Shown: positions 24,688 to 32,884, counted from the first letter of the stretch. The stretch is 64,000 bases of DNA from Imperialibacter sp963977595 (GCF_048007035.1 NZ_CP180355.1:3224001-3288000), one strand, 5' to 3'. Made by a program: numbers and translations. The notes: generated from the sequence alone by a model not told the origin.

Positions 24688-27033
24688 ATGAAGACTTTTT
24701 TATTATCAGGAGCATTCCTCCTGCTTGCTACTTCTTTGTCATTTTCTCAGCAAATGACACAAACCGTTAGAGGACAGATTCTAGACCAGGATGCTAAGAG
24801 CCCTTTGATTGGCGCCACCGTCCAGATAGTTGGCACCGACCCAATACTTGGCGCTGTGACCGACCTGGATGGCAACTTCAGGATTACAAATGTGCCAGTT
24901 GGCAGGGCTTCGCTTTATGTGACCTACATTGGCTATGAAGACAAGGTTATTCCAAATATTCAGGTCAATTCCGCCAAGGAGGTACTTCTGAGTATTGATC
25001 TGGTTGAGTCGATTGACAAGCTGGATGAAGTAATCGTCACTGCAAAAAAGGACAAGTCTGAAGTGCTGAATGAGATGGCGCTGGTCAGTGCCCGTTCATT
25101 TTCGGTGGAGGAAACACAGCGCTATGCTGGTGCCATTAATGACCCCGCCCGAATGGTATCAGCTTTTGCTGGTGTGAACGGCGATGCTCAGGGTAATAAT
25201 GACATTGTGGTGAGAGGAAACTCCTCCAAGGGAATCTTGTGGAAATTGGAAGGTGTAGAAATACCGAACCCCAATCACTTTGCGAACGAAGGGGCCACTG
25301 GCGGTCCGGTGAATGCTTTGAACAGCAATATGCTCGATAACTCCGATTTTTTCACCGGAGCCTTCTCGCCTGAGTATGGCAATGCACTTTCAGGAGTCTT
25401 TGACATCAAATTCAAAAAGGGAAACAACGAGCACCGAGAGTATACTACTTCTCTCGGTGTGTTCGGAGTGGACTTTACAGCTGAAGGGCCTTTCAAGCAA
25501 GGGTATAATGGTTCCTACATAGCCAACTATCGCTATTCCTCATTGCAGCTGCTGTCCGACGCTGGTATTCTTGATTTCAACGGCGTGCCCAAGTATCAGG
25601 ACGGGTCTTTTAATATCGCTTTGCCAATAGGGAAGAAGCAGTACGTGACCATGTTTGGCCTGGGCGGCATTAGCAATATCAGCCAAACCGAAACTGATGA
25701 GGAAGATGAGGACGTTGTACTTTCCAGAGGAGACTTTGGCGCTCGCCTGGGCGTAGTGGGTGTTAATCACACCTACTTTATTAATGACAATGTGTTTGTC
25801 AGGAACTCTGTTTCGCTTGCGCTGTCGGGCCAAACTTCGAATTACGACATGAATGAAGACACCGGCTTCAGAGATGTGGAAGATATTGATCTCAATAAAA
25901 ATAGTGTCAGAGTAGCCAGCACTTTGAACTACAAACTGAATGCAAAAAATAAGTTTGAAACGGGTATTATCTACTCAAGGCTTGGCTACAACGCCAAAGT
26001 TGATCTTTACAATTATGAAAACAAGACCATGGAGACGTGGCTGAATGACAAAGGGAACACAGGAAACCTTCAGGGATTTGGTAGCTGGAAACTGCGATTC
26101 AACGAGGCATGGACCATGACCAGCGGTGTTCACTATTTCCTTTTTGCTTTGAACAATACGCAATCTGTGGAGCCAAGAGTTGGTTTGAAGTACGACCTCA
26201 ACAGCAGGCAGGCTTTTACTGCAGGTTTTGGTCTTCATAGCCGGTTGGAGCCGGTTTCTGCTTATCTGGCCAAACAAACGCAGGAGGATGGCTCACTTTT
26301 GCAGCCCAACAAGAACCTGAGAACAACTAAAGCGGCGCATTATGTGCTGGGTTTCAATCAGGTGATCAACCAGAGCACTCACCTGAAGTTGGAAGCCTAT
26401 TACCAGCAGCTATACGATGTGCCGGTGGAGAAAGATCCGTCAAGCAGCTTCTCCATGATCAACAGCTCAGGAGCTTTTGTTAATGAATCGCTGGTAAATG
26501 AAGGGACCGGGAGAAACTATGGTGTAGAGCTTACGCTGGAGCAATACCTGACCCGTGGCTTCTACTATATGTCAACTGTGTCGTTGTACAAGTCACTTTA
26601 CACAGCGCAAGATGGCGTTGAGAGGGCGTCCGCTTTTGATGGAAATTATATCGTGAATGTGATAGGGGGAAAAGAATTTAAAGTGGGGAGTACCGACAAG
26701 AACAGAGTACTCTTTGTCAACGCCAAAGCGGCGCTTATTGGCGGGCAAAGGTATAGTCCCATCGACCTTGAAGCCTCCAGGGAGCTCGGTACAGAAGTTA
26801 GAGACGATGCCAATCCGTTTTCAGTGAAGGGCGACGATGTGTTTTTCGTTAACCTGGCCATTGGCACGAGAAAGAACAGGAAGAAGACGACAAGCGAATT
26901 TAAAATTGATGTAACGAACGTTACCAACAACCAGGCGCTGGTGAATGAATACTATGTGGCGGGCACTGGCAACATTGTGAAATCCTATCAGCTGGCTATG
27001 TTGCCCAACATCGTCTATACGCTGAAGTTCTAA
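24688..27033 (+). CDS. TonB-dependent receptor with carboxypeptidase-regulatory N-domain
   Basis: This 781-residue outer-membrane protein has a signal peptide (1-20), a CarboxypepD-reg-like domain (about 27-110; VRGQILDQDAKSPLIGATVQIVGTDPILGAVTDLDGNF), a TonB-box-like EVIVTA, a plug (NDIVVRGNSSKGILWKLEGVEIPNPNHF, SGAFSPEYGNALSGVFDI-like) and a barrel ending in an aromatic residue. It has no STN domain of its own; an STN domain is found in the repeat protein two genes upstream. It imports an unknown ligand with energy from TonB. There is no SusD partner, so a glycan-utilisation (PUL) role is not supported. Confidence 0.92.
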   Translation: MKTFLLSGAFLLLATSLSFSQQMTQTVRGQILDQDAKSPLIGATVQIVGTDPILGAVTDLDGNFRITNVPVGRASLYVTYIGYEDKVIPNIQVNSAKEVLLSIDLVESIDKLDEVIVTAKKDKSEVLNEMALVSARSFSVEETQRYAGAINDPARMVSAFAGVNGDAQGNNDIVVRGNSSKGILWKLEGVEIPNPNHFANEGATGGPVNALNSNMLDNSDFFTGAFSPEYGNALSGVFDIKFKKGNNEHREYTTSLGVFGVDFTAEGPFKQGYNGSYIANYRYSSLQLLSDAGILDFNGVPKYQDGSFNIALPIGKKQYVTMFGLGGISNISQTETDEEDEDVVLSRGDFGARLGVVGVNHTYFINDNVFVRNSVSLALSGQTSNYDMNEDTGFRDVEDIDLNKNSVRVASTLNYKLNAKNKFETGIIYSRLGYNAKVDLYNYENKTMETWLNDKGNTGNLQGFGSWKLRFNEAWTMTSGVHYFLFALNNTQSVEPRVGLKYDLNSRQAFTAGFGLHSRLEPVSAYLAKQTQEDGSLLQPNKNLRTTKAAHYVLGFNQVINQSTHLKLEAYYQQLYDVPVEKDPSSSFSMINSSGAFVNESLVNEGTGRNYGVELTLEQYLTRGFYYMSTVSLYKSLYTAQDGVERASAFDGNYIVNVIGGKEFKVGSTDKNRVLFVNAKAALIGGQRYSPIDLEASRELGTEVRDDANPFSVKGDDVFFVNLAIGTRKNRKKTTSEFKIDVTNVTNNQALVNEYYVAGTGNIVKSYQLAMLPNIVYTLKF

Positions 27034-27047
27034 ACCAAACAAGTGGA

Positions 27048-27091
27048 AAAAACAGAAGCCGCCTTGCGTTGCAGGGCGGCTCTGTTCTTTG
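27048..27091. terminator. Hairpin between the convergent TonB receptor and sucD genes
   Basis: AACAGA-A-GCCGCC and GGCGGC-TCTGTT form a 12-bp stem with one bulge, with a short T-rich tail (CTTTGGTTT) on the plus strand. It is placed to end both convergent units. Confidence 0.6.
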
Positions 27092-27120
27092 GTTTAGGTT
27101 TGCTTGTTATAATGTATTAC

Positions 27121-27996
27121 TTATTTCTTAAGCACTTTGGCCAGTGTCTCTCCTATATCCGCAGGAGACTGCACTACGTGAATGCCGCAGGCTTCCATGA
27201 TCTTCATTTTAGCGGCTGCTGTGTCATCAGCACCACCAATAATAGCACCAGCGTGACCCATTCTACGGCCCGGAGGGGCTGTTTGGCCGGCAATAAAGCC
27301 AACAACAGGCTTTTTGTTGCCAGTGCTCTTGATATATTCAGAAGCAAGTGCCTCATAGTTACCGCCAATTTCACCAATCATCACGATGGCGTCAGTTTCG
27401 GGGTCGTTCATCAGCAATTCAACAGCCTCTTTGGTAGGAGTGCCAATGATGGGGTCACCACCAATACCAATTGCTGTTGAAATACCAAGACCCGCCTTCA
27501 CGATCTGGTCAGCTGCTTCGTAAGTCAAGGTACCTGACTTAGATACTACGCCCACTCTTCCTTTTTTGAATACAAAACCAGGCATGATGCCTACTTTAGC
27601 TTCGCCAGGGGTGATGACGCCAGGGCAGTTAGGGCCAATCAGCGTTACTTTTTTATTCTTGATATAGTTTTTGGCAGTCATCATGTCCTTTACAGGAATG
27701 CCTTCTGTGATTGCCACAATTACCTTGATGCCGGCGTCAGCTGCTTCCATGATAGCGTCAGCGGCAAAAGCTGGTGGTACAAAAATGATAGAAACATCAG
27801 CTCCCGTCGTTTGCACAGCCTCTTCTACACTATTGAAAATGGGTTTGTCAAGATGCTTCTGACCTCCTTTACCCGGAGTAACACCTCCTACTACGTTGGT
27901 TCCATATTCAATCATCTGCTGGGCATGAAAACTACCCTCAGTGCCTGTGAAGCCTTGCACGATGACTTTGGAATTTTTATTTACTAGAACGCTCAT
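27121..27996 (-). CDS. sucD: Succinate-CoA ligase, alpha subunit
   Basis: The protein is 291 residues from ATG 27996 (MSVLVNKNSKVIVQGFTG). The frame extends to a GTG at 28017, but that codon lies inside the -7 promoter element, so the ATG is chosen. It has the CoA-binding Rossmann domain (GFTGTEGSFHAQQM, VGGVTPGKGG), SKSGTLTYEAADQ, and the phospho-His motif GHAGAIIGG. It makes succinate and ATP or GTP from succinyl-CoA in the TCA cycle with SucC, whose gene is not in the window. Confidence 0.96.
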   Translation of the reverse strand: MSVLVNKNSKVIVQGFTGTEGSFHAQQMIEYGTNVVGGVTPGKGGQKHLDKPIFNSVEEAVQTTGADVSIIFVPPAFAADAIMEAADAGIKVIVAITEGIPVKDMMTAKNYIKNKKVTLIGPNCPGVITPGEAKVGIMPGFVFKKGRVGVVSKSGTLTYEAADQIVKAGLGISTAIGIGGDPIIGTPTKEAVELLMNDPETDAIVMIGEIGGNYEALASEYIKSTGNKKPVVGFIAGQTAPPGRRMGHAGAIIGGADDTAAAKMKIMEACGIHVVQSPADIGETLAKVLKK

Positions 27997-28016
27997 TCTG
28001 TCGTAAGATTTTTGCA

Positions 28017-28047
28017 CAAAAATAGGATTAATAATCGCTTTGCCAAA
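28017..28047 (-). promoter_or_regulatory. Bacteroidota-type promoter of sucD
   Basis: On the minus strand TTTG is followed by exactly 19 bases and TATTTTTG (fits TAnnTTTG). The predicted transcript start is about 7 bases downstream, leaving a short leader to ATG 27996. This is one of the clearest promoters in the window. Confidence 0.75.
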
Positions 28048-28074
28048 CCTAAATAGGCCGGTTTAACCCCATTT

Positions 28075-28554
28075 TCAATCGGCCAGCAAGTAGTTGTCGA
28101 TTAATTCACGCACGCATCCTTCGCCCCCTTTGAGCTGAAGCACGATATCAGCTTTTTCCTTCACTGCCTTCACTGCATCAGCCGGGCAGGCCGAGAGCCC
28201 TGCTTTTTCCATGACAGGCAAATCGTTGATGTCGTCGCCCACCATACCCACCTGGTCAAGGCCTATGCCCATTTCAGTCATCCAGGCTTCCAACACATCC
28301 ATTTTCTTTGCTTCGCCGACATAGCACTTCGTCATACCCAGCATGTCGGCCCTGGCCTGTACCATGGAGGTGGTTTTTCCATTGCTGATGATCCCAACCT
28401 CAATGCCCGCTTTCTGTAGCAGCCGGATGCCCATGCCATCACGGGAATTAAATTTTTTGAACTGACTCCCGTCTTCCATAATGTAAATACCGCCGTCGGT
28501 AAGTGTGCCGTCAACGTCGAGAATGAGGAGCCTGATGTTATATTTAGGAGGCAT
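28075..28554 (-). CDS. kdsC: Kdo-8-phosphate phosphatase KdsC (HAD family)
   Basis: This 159-residue protein is a minimal C0-type HAD phosphatase: DVDGTLTDGGIYI with the nucleophile and acid-base Asp, GIISNGKT for motif II, and KKMDVLE...VGMVGDDINDLPVM for motifs III and IV. It removes phosphate from Kdo-8-phosphate in lipopolysaccharide synthesis. The kdsD-kdsA pair lies 0.8 kb away on the same strand, with a toxin-antitoxin pair in between. It starts at an ATG behind AGGAGG-like sequence. Confidence 0.94.
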   Translation of the reverse strand: MPPKYNIRLLILDVDGTLTDGGIYIMEDGSQFKKFNSRDGMGIRLLQKAGIEVGIISNGKTTSMVQARADMLGMTKCYVGEAKKMDVLEAWMTEMGIGLDQVGMVGDDINDLPVMEKAGLSACPADAVKAVKEKADIVLQLKGGEGCVRELIDNYLLAD

Positions 28555-28794
28555 TAAAAATCAAGGTTATCTATTCAAAGGCCTAAGATCAAAAAACAAA
28601 AGTGAAAACATACACAAGTTGATCAAATTCAAGGGATGGAAGCCCGCTAAAAGGGAAACCTGATGCTGATTTTCGCTGCTGCATGAGCCGGCTTGCGGAG
28701 CCATCATTTTGGCCAGCTTAAATATCATCTGAATTTTCTTAAATTTATCCGTGTTCACTTAGAGGCTGAAATAAGAAGCAAAAAATTGAAATCT

Positions 28795-29004
28795 ATGAAA
28801 GTTTTGGTTGATATTCCTGACAAAGAGGCCGTTTTTGGGATGAAGGTACTGAAAAGCCTGTCGTTCGTGAAGAATGCAAAGCCTATGTCCCTGGCTTCAG
28901 CTGAGCTTTGGGAGAACCTGAAGGAGGCTGCAGAGGAGGTGCGTTTACATAAGCAAGGAAAAATTAAGCTCAAAACAGCTCAGGAACTGTTGGATGAGCT
29001 ATAG
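28795..29004 (+). CDS. Small antitoxin-like protein of a RelE/ParE pair
   Basis: This 69-residue protein, starting at ATG 28795 (MKVLVDIPDKEAVFGMKVLKSL), has a short N-terminal strand of ribbon-helix-helix type, a helix and a lysine-rich helical tail (KQGKIKLKTAQELLDEL). The frame continues upstream, but this ATG gives the usual antitoxin size. It overlaps the next gene by 11 bases. The name rests on size, layout and neighbour; no antitoxin family could be named precisely from sequence alone. Confidence 0.7.
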   Translation: MKVLVDIPDKEAVFGMKVLKSLSFVKNAKPMSLASAELWENLKEAAEEVRLHKQGKIKLKTAQELLDEL

Positions 29005-29326
29005 CATCATACCCACCCATCGATTTGAAAAGGAGTTAAAACGTCTCGTAAAAAAATTTCCGTCTCTTAAACAGGAGTTTAGTCAGCTAATAACTGAGAT
29101 TCTGCAAACTCCCGATTTGGGTACTCCCATAGGAAATAATTGTTTTAAGGTTAGGCTTGGAATTGGTAGCAAAGGCAAAGGAAAGAGGGGTGGTGCTAGA
29201 GTAATTACATACTTCTACGCCGAGGCTGGAGGCGTCTATTTGTTAACGATCTATGACAAGAGTGAGAAAGGTGACCTCAAGCCGAATGAGCTCAAGGCTA
29301 TGGTTGAGAGTCTTGATCTCACCTAG
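28994..29326 (+). CDS. RelE/ParE-family toxin
   Basis: This 110-residue protein has the RelE/ParE fold pattern: IIPTHRFEKELKRLVKKFPSLKQEF helices, LGTPIGNNCFKVRLGIGSKGKGKRGGARVITYFYAEAGGVYLLTIYDKSEKGDL strands and a C-terminal helix. Basic residues line the central strands, as in mRNA-cutting members. It is preceded and overlapped by its antitoxin. The pair lies on the opposite strand to its neighbours, between kdsA and kdsC. Confidence 0.85.
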   Translation: MSYSIIPTHRFEKELKRLVKKFPSLKQEFSQLITEILQTPDLGTPIGNNCFKVRLGIGSKGKGKRGGARVITYFYAEAGGVYLLTIYDKSEKGDLKPNELKAMVESLDLT

Positions 29327-29389
29327 TTCTCTTTTTTATATTTGACCCTTGGAGCCTACTTGATTTTTGCGATTTGCCATTTTGGTGCT

Positions 29390-30169
29390 TTACCCCTCCA
29401 GTGCTTTCCTCACCTTCATCACTTTCCTCAGTATTCCCTCAAGCTTTTCAATCGGCAGCATCGTTTGGCCGTCACTCAAAGCATTGGCTGGATCGGGATG
29501 GGTTTCTATAAAAAGGCCGTCGGCACCAGTAGCAATGGCGGAAAGTGCCATGGTTTCAATCATTTCGGGGTTGCCTCCTGTGACACCATCAGCTTTGTTG
29601 GGCTGTTGAACAGAGTGCGTGCAATCCATCACCACGGGCACGCCATGCTTCTTTAGCCTGGCAATAGCTGTGGCATCCACCACCAGCCCTTCGTAGCCAA
29701 ACGAGAACCCACGCTCACAAAGCCACACATTTTTGTTGCCGGTGGACAGCACTTTCTCCAGTGAAAACTTCATCGCCTCGGGCGACATAAACTGCCCCTT
29801 CTTGATATTCACGCCTTTGCCTGTCTCACCAGCTGCCAGCAGCAAATCGGTTTGCCGACATAGGAAGGCCGGAATCTGCAGGTAGTCTACATATTTGGCT
29901 GCGATGGCCGGCTCATAGCTTTCGTGCACGTCGGTAATGGTAGGCACGCCAAGTTCTTTCCCCACTGCTTGAATAATAGCCATGGCCTCTTCTTTTTCGA
30001 TGCCTGTGAAGCTGTTGAGCTTGGTGCGGTTGGCTTTTTTGAAGCTGGCCTTGAAAATGTAATCGATGCCCAACTCGTCGCAGATGCCTTTTACTTTTCT
30101 GCCTATTTCAAAAGGTGTTTTGTCGTTTTCGACCACACAAGGGCCGGCTATCAGGAATAGTTTACTCAT
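29390..30169 (-). CDS. kdsA: Kdo-8-phosphate synthase KdsA
   Basis: This 259-residue protein matches KdsA: FLIAGPCVVEN near the start, FKASFKKANRTKLNSF, TDVHE, LQIPAFLCRQTDLL, NIKKGQFMSPEAM, LCERGFSFGY, VVMDCTHSVQQPN, and ETHPDPANALSDG with the conserved DAxNxx-type metal or substrate segment. It condenses arabinose-5-phosphate with phosphoenolpyruvate. Its start overlaps the stop of kdsD by four bases, so the two are translationally coupled. Confidence 0.96.
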   Translation of the reverse strand: MSKLFLIAGPCVVENDKTPFEIGRKVKGICDELGIDYIFKASFKKANRTKLNSFTGIEKEEAMAIIQAVGKELGVPTITDVHESYEPAIAAKYVDYLQIPAFLCRQTDLLLAAGETGKGVNIKKGQFMSPEAMKFSLEKVLSTGNKNVWLCERGFSFGYEGLVVDATAIARLKKHGVPVVMDCTHSVQQPNKADGVTGGNPEMIETMALSAIATGADGLFIETHPDPANALSDGQTMLPIEKLEGILRKVMKVRKALEG

Positions 30170-30771
30170 TGCATTCTGCTTTTTTGTCCGAGGTAGCCGC
30201 TATGGTGCCTTTTGGCGTAGCCAGCCTTATCAAAGTTGATCTTTTTCATTAACATTACCACCAGCAAGTCGCCCAAAACCGACATCACCGTGGTGCTGGT
30301 CGTTGGGGTGAGATCGAGTGGGCAAATTTCTTTCGGTTGCCCGGTGCTCAGGCAAATATTGGCTGTTCTTCCCAGTTCGTTTTCCGGATGGCCGGTGATG
30401 CAAATAGTCTTGATTTTTGGGTACAGGTTGTCTGCCAGCTCCAACAACTTTAGTATTTCTTCAGTTTTGCCCGAATTGGAAATCACGAGCAGGATGTCGT
30501 TGGGCTGCAAAACTCCCAGGTCGCCATGTTGTGCTTCCGACGGATGAAGGAACACAGCAGGGGAACCTGTCGAGCAAAAAGTGGTGGCGATGTTCTGCCC
30601 TATCTGACCGGCTTTGCCAATGCCGCTAATGACGATCTTGCCTTTATTAATATGTATCTGTTCGTATAGCGCATCAATGGCGTTCAGTATCGACTCATCT
30701 ACCGGGATATTATGAATGGCCTGAACCTCTTTTTCTACCAGACTGCGAATTTCTTCAAGTGACTGACTCAT
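30166..30771 (-). CDS. kdsD: Arabinose-5-phosphate isomerase-like SIS protein without CBS domains
   Basis: This 201-residue protein is a single SIS domain: KIVISGIGKAGQIGQNIATTFCSTGSPAVFLHPSEAQHGDLGVLQPNDILLVISNSGKTEEI, and LTPTTSTTVMSVLGDLLVV. These match the API (KdsD/KpsF) active site. Proteobacterial KdsD is about 320 residues with two C-terminal CBS domains; both are missing here. By coupling with kdsA it is inferred to turn ribulose-5-phosphate into arabinose-5-phosphate, the first Kdo precursor. The short form is a normal variant and not a truncation, as it ends in a clean stop within the operon. Confidence 0.88.
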   Translation of the reverse strand: MSQSLEEIRSLVEKEVQAIHNIPVDESILNAIDALYEQIHINKGKIVISGIGKAGQIGQNIATTFCSTGSPAVFLHPSEAQHGDLGVLQPNDILLVISNSGKTEEILKLLELADNLYPKIKTICITGHPENELGRTANICLSTGQPKEICPLDLTPTTSTTVMSVLGDLLVVMLMKKINFDKAGYAKRHHSGYLGQKSRMQ

Positions 30772-30850
30772 AATTGGGTTTGTAAAGCTGCAAAATTAGG
30801 AAAATGAGGATTGAAAATATAGCATCAGCCCATTTGTACGAATTAACAGC

Positions 30851-30867
30851 GCTTCAGATGCTGAAGC
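30851..30867. repeat. Small perfect hairpin in the kdsD upstream gap
   Basis: GCTTCAG-ATG-CTGAAGC has 7-bp perfect arms and a 3-base loop. No T-tract follows. It lies between the divergent kdsD and the 85-residue small protein. Confidence 0.4.
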
Positions 30868-30969
30868 CAGGTCAGTTTCGTTCATCTATCGGTAGGTTAT
30901 TGTTCATATATGTACACTTTTTTGCGAAAGGAAATATTTAACTATTTGATTATTAGACTGTTGAAATTT

Positions 30970-30986
30970 TTGGCACAAGTGTTGAC
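30970..30986 (+). promoter_or_regulatory. Candidate sigma-54 (-24/-12) promoter
   Basis: TTGGCAC-AAGTG-TTGAC keeps the -24 TTGGCAC box and the exact GG-to-(-12) spacing of 10 bases. The -12 GC is changed to GA. It lies 30 bases before the small-protein ATG at 31017. This is inference from the consensus only. Confidence 0.4.
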
Positions 30987-31016
30987 TTATTTTCATGACC
31001 ATTGAACAAAGAGATT

Positions 31017-31274
31017 ATGAAATCGAAGAACGCAAATACAACAAAGATTCTCCTACTGGGAGTAATTGTGGCAGTCGTCTCGCTCCTGTCGTCTTTCAAT
31101 GGGTCCGGGTTTGTAGCGGGTGAAAGGGTACTGACGGGAGCGGCCGTTGGCCAAAAAGATGACGCTATGAGGGTTGAAGCAAAGCTGCAGCTTGAGAAAC
31201 TGGTGACAGCTAAAAAATTGGCGAAAGAAATAGATCAAAATTTCACTGCCGGGGGCAACACAATGGTCAATTGA
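31017..31274 (+). CDS. Small protein with an N-terminal membrane or signal segment
   Basis: This 85-residue product starts at ATG 31017 behind AAAGAG. It has a basic start (MKSKNANTTK), a hydrophobic segment (ILLLGVIVAVVSLLSSF, about 11-27), a Gly/Ala-rich stretch, and a charged amphipathic helix (EAKLQLEKLVTAKKLAKEI). It matches no family I recognise. A possible sigma-54-like site precedes it and a strong terminator follows, so it is probably a single-gene transcript. A TTG at 31002 could add five residues. Confidence 0.6.
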   Translation: MKSKNANTTKILLLGVIVAVVSLLSSFNGSGFVAGERVLTGAAVGQKDDAMRVEAKLQLEKLVTAKKLAKEIDQNFTAGGNTMVN

Positions 31275-31354
31275 AACGTAAACGCTTTTAAATGAATAAG
31301 AAATAACAACGCATAGTTGTTTTTAGTAGATAGGTTTAGGTTGGTTTGAAAAAG

Positions 31355-31378
31355 AGGGTCTTTAGGGCCCTTTTTTTT
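31355..31378 (+). terminator. Terminator of the small-protein gene
   Basis: AGGGTC-TTTAG-GGCCCT (one G-U pair) is followed by a run of T. Confidence 0.85.
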
Positions 31379-31416
31379 ATGCCGGAGATTCATTTCTTTA
31401 CACAAACTTTTTTGCT

Positions 31417-32769
31417 GTGTTTTCCTCTCTGACACTTAATCGACAGTACTTATCACAACCAGTTGACAATACACCCCTTGTGTTGTTTCGGGTGGTTTTT
31501 GGCTTTCTCGTATTTATGGAGGGAGCAAGCTTTTTTTTGCTGGGGCAAATCTCCGAAATTTATACTGAAGCAGTTGTTGTTTTTACCTATCAGGGACTAG
31601 GCTGGATGCAGCCACTGCCAGGCATTGGGATGTACCTGGTTTTTGCTTTTGTTTGTGTGCTTGGCATCATGATCATGCTTGGCTGGCGGTACAGGTTTTC
31701 AGCCTGGGCGTTTGCCCTCACCTGGACATACATTTACTTCTCCCACAAGGCCCACTATAACAATCATCACTACCTTTTTATGCTGATGGCTTACGCCATG
31801 GCACTGATGCCCGCAGCCGATGATTTGTCTCTTGACGCCCATTACCACCCTGATAAACGATCAACGTCTTGTCCCAGGTGGTGTATCTCCTTTTTTGTGC
31901 TTCAGTTGCTGATCGTTTATACGTTTGCCAGTATCGCCAAAGTTTACCCCGACTGGCTGGAAACAAGGCCGATGGAAATTTGGATGAAGGGCAAGTCTCA
32001 CTATTGGCTGGTGGGTGGTGTGTTGCAGTATAAGTGGGTTCACTATGTACTTGCCTATGGGGGCATCGTTTTTGACGGAGCTATTATTTGGTTGTTATTA
32101 ATCAAGAGGACTCGCTGGGTAGGCGTCGCCTTATCGATAGCTTTTCACCTCTTTAATTCATTTATTTTTCAAATAGGCATCTTTCCCTACCTCATGCTGG
32201 GCACCCTGTTCTTCTTTTTCGATGGTGCCGACCTCCGAAAAAAACTACTTGGAAGGTGGAAATTGGGAATTGCTTTGCCGCCAAAAACGGACTTGCTAAA
32301 CAACCCAGGTTACTTCCTCTTTTTGGGCTATTTCCTGATTCAGCTATTGCTGCCATTGAGGCATCATTTGTTTGAGGGCAACGTGCATTGGACTGATGAA
32401 GGCCATAAGTTATCGTGGCATATGATGCTTCGGACGAAGAGTGGCAGTGCTGTTTACCGAGTCACCAACAAGAAAACTGGGGAGGTAGTGAAAGTTCGTC
32501 CGTCTCATTACCTGGGTTCACTTAAAGGCAGGATGGCCAGCAGCCATCCCGACATCATCTGGCAGTTTGCTCATCATCTCAGAAAGGAATACGAAAATAA
32601 AGGCTGGGAAGAGGTGGCCGTATTTGTCGATTGTGTGGTAAGTCTCAATGGCCACCCTTCCCACCCTTTGATTGACCCGGAAGTTGACCTGGTAAGTGTA
32701 GGATGGGAGCCATTCCGGCATTCTGAGTGGATACTTCAGTGGCCTGAGGAATTACAAGAAATTGAATAA
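31417..32769 (+). CDS. HTTM-domain protein (vitamin K-dependent gamma-carboxylase homologue)
   Basis: This 450-residue multi-pass membrane protein shows the HTTM pattern: LVLFRVVFGFLVFMEGASFF for the first helix, YIYFSHKAHYNNHHYLFMLMAYAMALMPAADDLSLD with the conserved His-rich region, LQLLIVYTFASIAKVYPDWL, and IAFHLFNSFIFQIGIFPYLM. The C-terminal soluble part (about 330-450) holds WHMMLRTKSG. Bacterial homologues of gamma-glutamyl carboxylase exist but their substrates are mostly unknown. The start is a GTG; no nearer ATG keeps the first helix. Confidence 0.85.
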   Translation: MFSSLTLNRQYLSQPVDNTPLVLFRVVFGFLVFMEGASFFLLGQISEIYTEAVVVFTYQGLGWMQPLPGIGMYLVFAFVCVLGIMIMLGWRYRFSAWAFALTWTYIYFSHKAHYNNHHYLFMLMAYAMALMPAADDLSLDAHYHPDKRSTSCPRWCISFFVLQLLIVYTFASIAKVYPDWLETRPMEIWMKGKSHYWLVGGVLQYKWVHYVLAYGGIVFDGAIIWLLLIKRTRWVGVALSIAFHLFNSFIFQIGIFPYLMLGTLFFFFDGADLRKKLLGRWKLGIALPPKTDLLNNPGYFLFLGYFLIQLLLPLRHHLFEGNVHWTDEGHKLSWHMMLRTKSGSAVYRVTNKKTGEVVKVRPSHYLGSLKGRMASSHPDIIWQFAHHLRKEYENKGWEEVAVFVDCVVSLNGHPSHPLIDPEVDLVSVGWEPFRHSEWILQWPEELQEIE

Positions 32770-32839
32770 CTATTGAGAAGTATCCAAAATTAATCTATAA
32801 TTTTCGGCCTTAAAGAGGGCCTTGTTTGGCCCAGGATGC

Positions 32840-32880
32840 GTACCTGTTTAGCCGCTGTTTTGTTAACAAAACACAGGTAC
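32840..32880 (+). promoter_or_regulatory. Hairpin covering the ribosome binding region of the OmpA-like gene
   Basis: Outer arms GTACCTGT (32840-32847) and ACAGGTAC (32873-32880) enclose a perfect 16-base palindrome GTTTTGTTAACAAAAC (32857-32872). The AGGT of the right arm lies 7 bases before the ATG at 32885 and is the only purine-rich candidate there. It could hide the ribosome binding site or be a protein operator. Confidence 0.55.
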
Positions 32881-32884
32881 ATTT

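Noticed and set aside
24688..27033. Polysaccharide-utilisation SusC
   Set aside because: There is no SusD partner or glycoside hydrolase nearby, and at 781 residues it is shorter than typical SusC.
27043..27480. ORF opposite sucD
   Set aside because: It is antisense to a conserved TCA-cycle gene and has no recognisable family.
27997..28017. GTG start of sucD at 28017
   Set aside because: The codon lies in the -7 promoter element, so it would not be transcribed.
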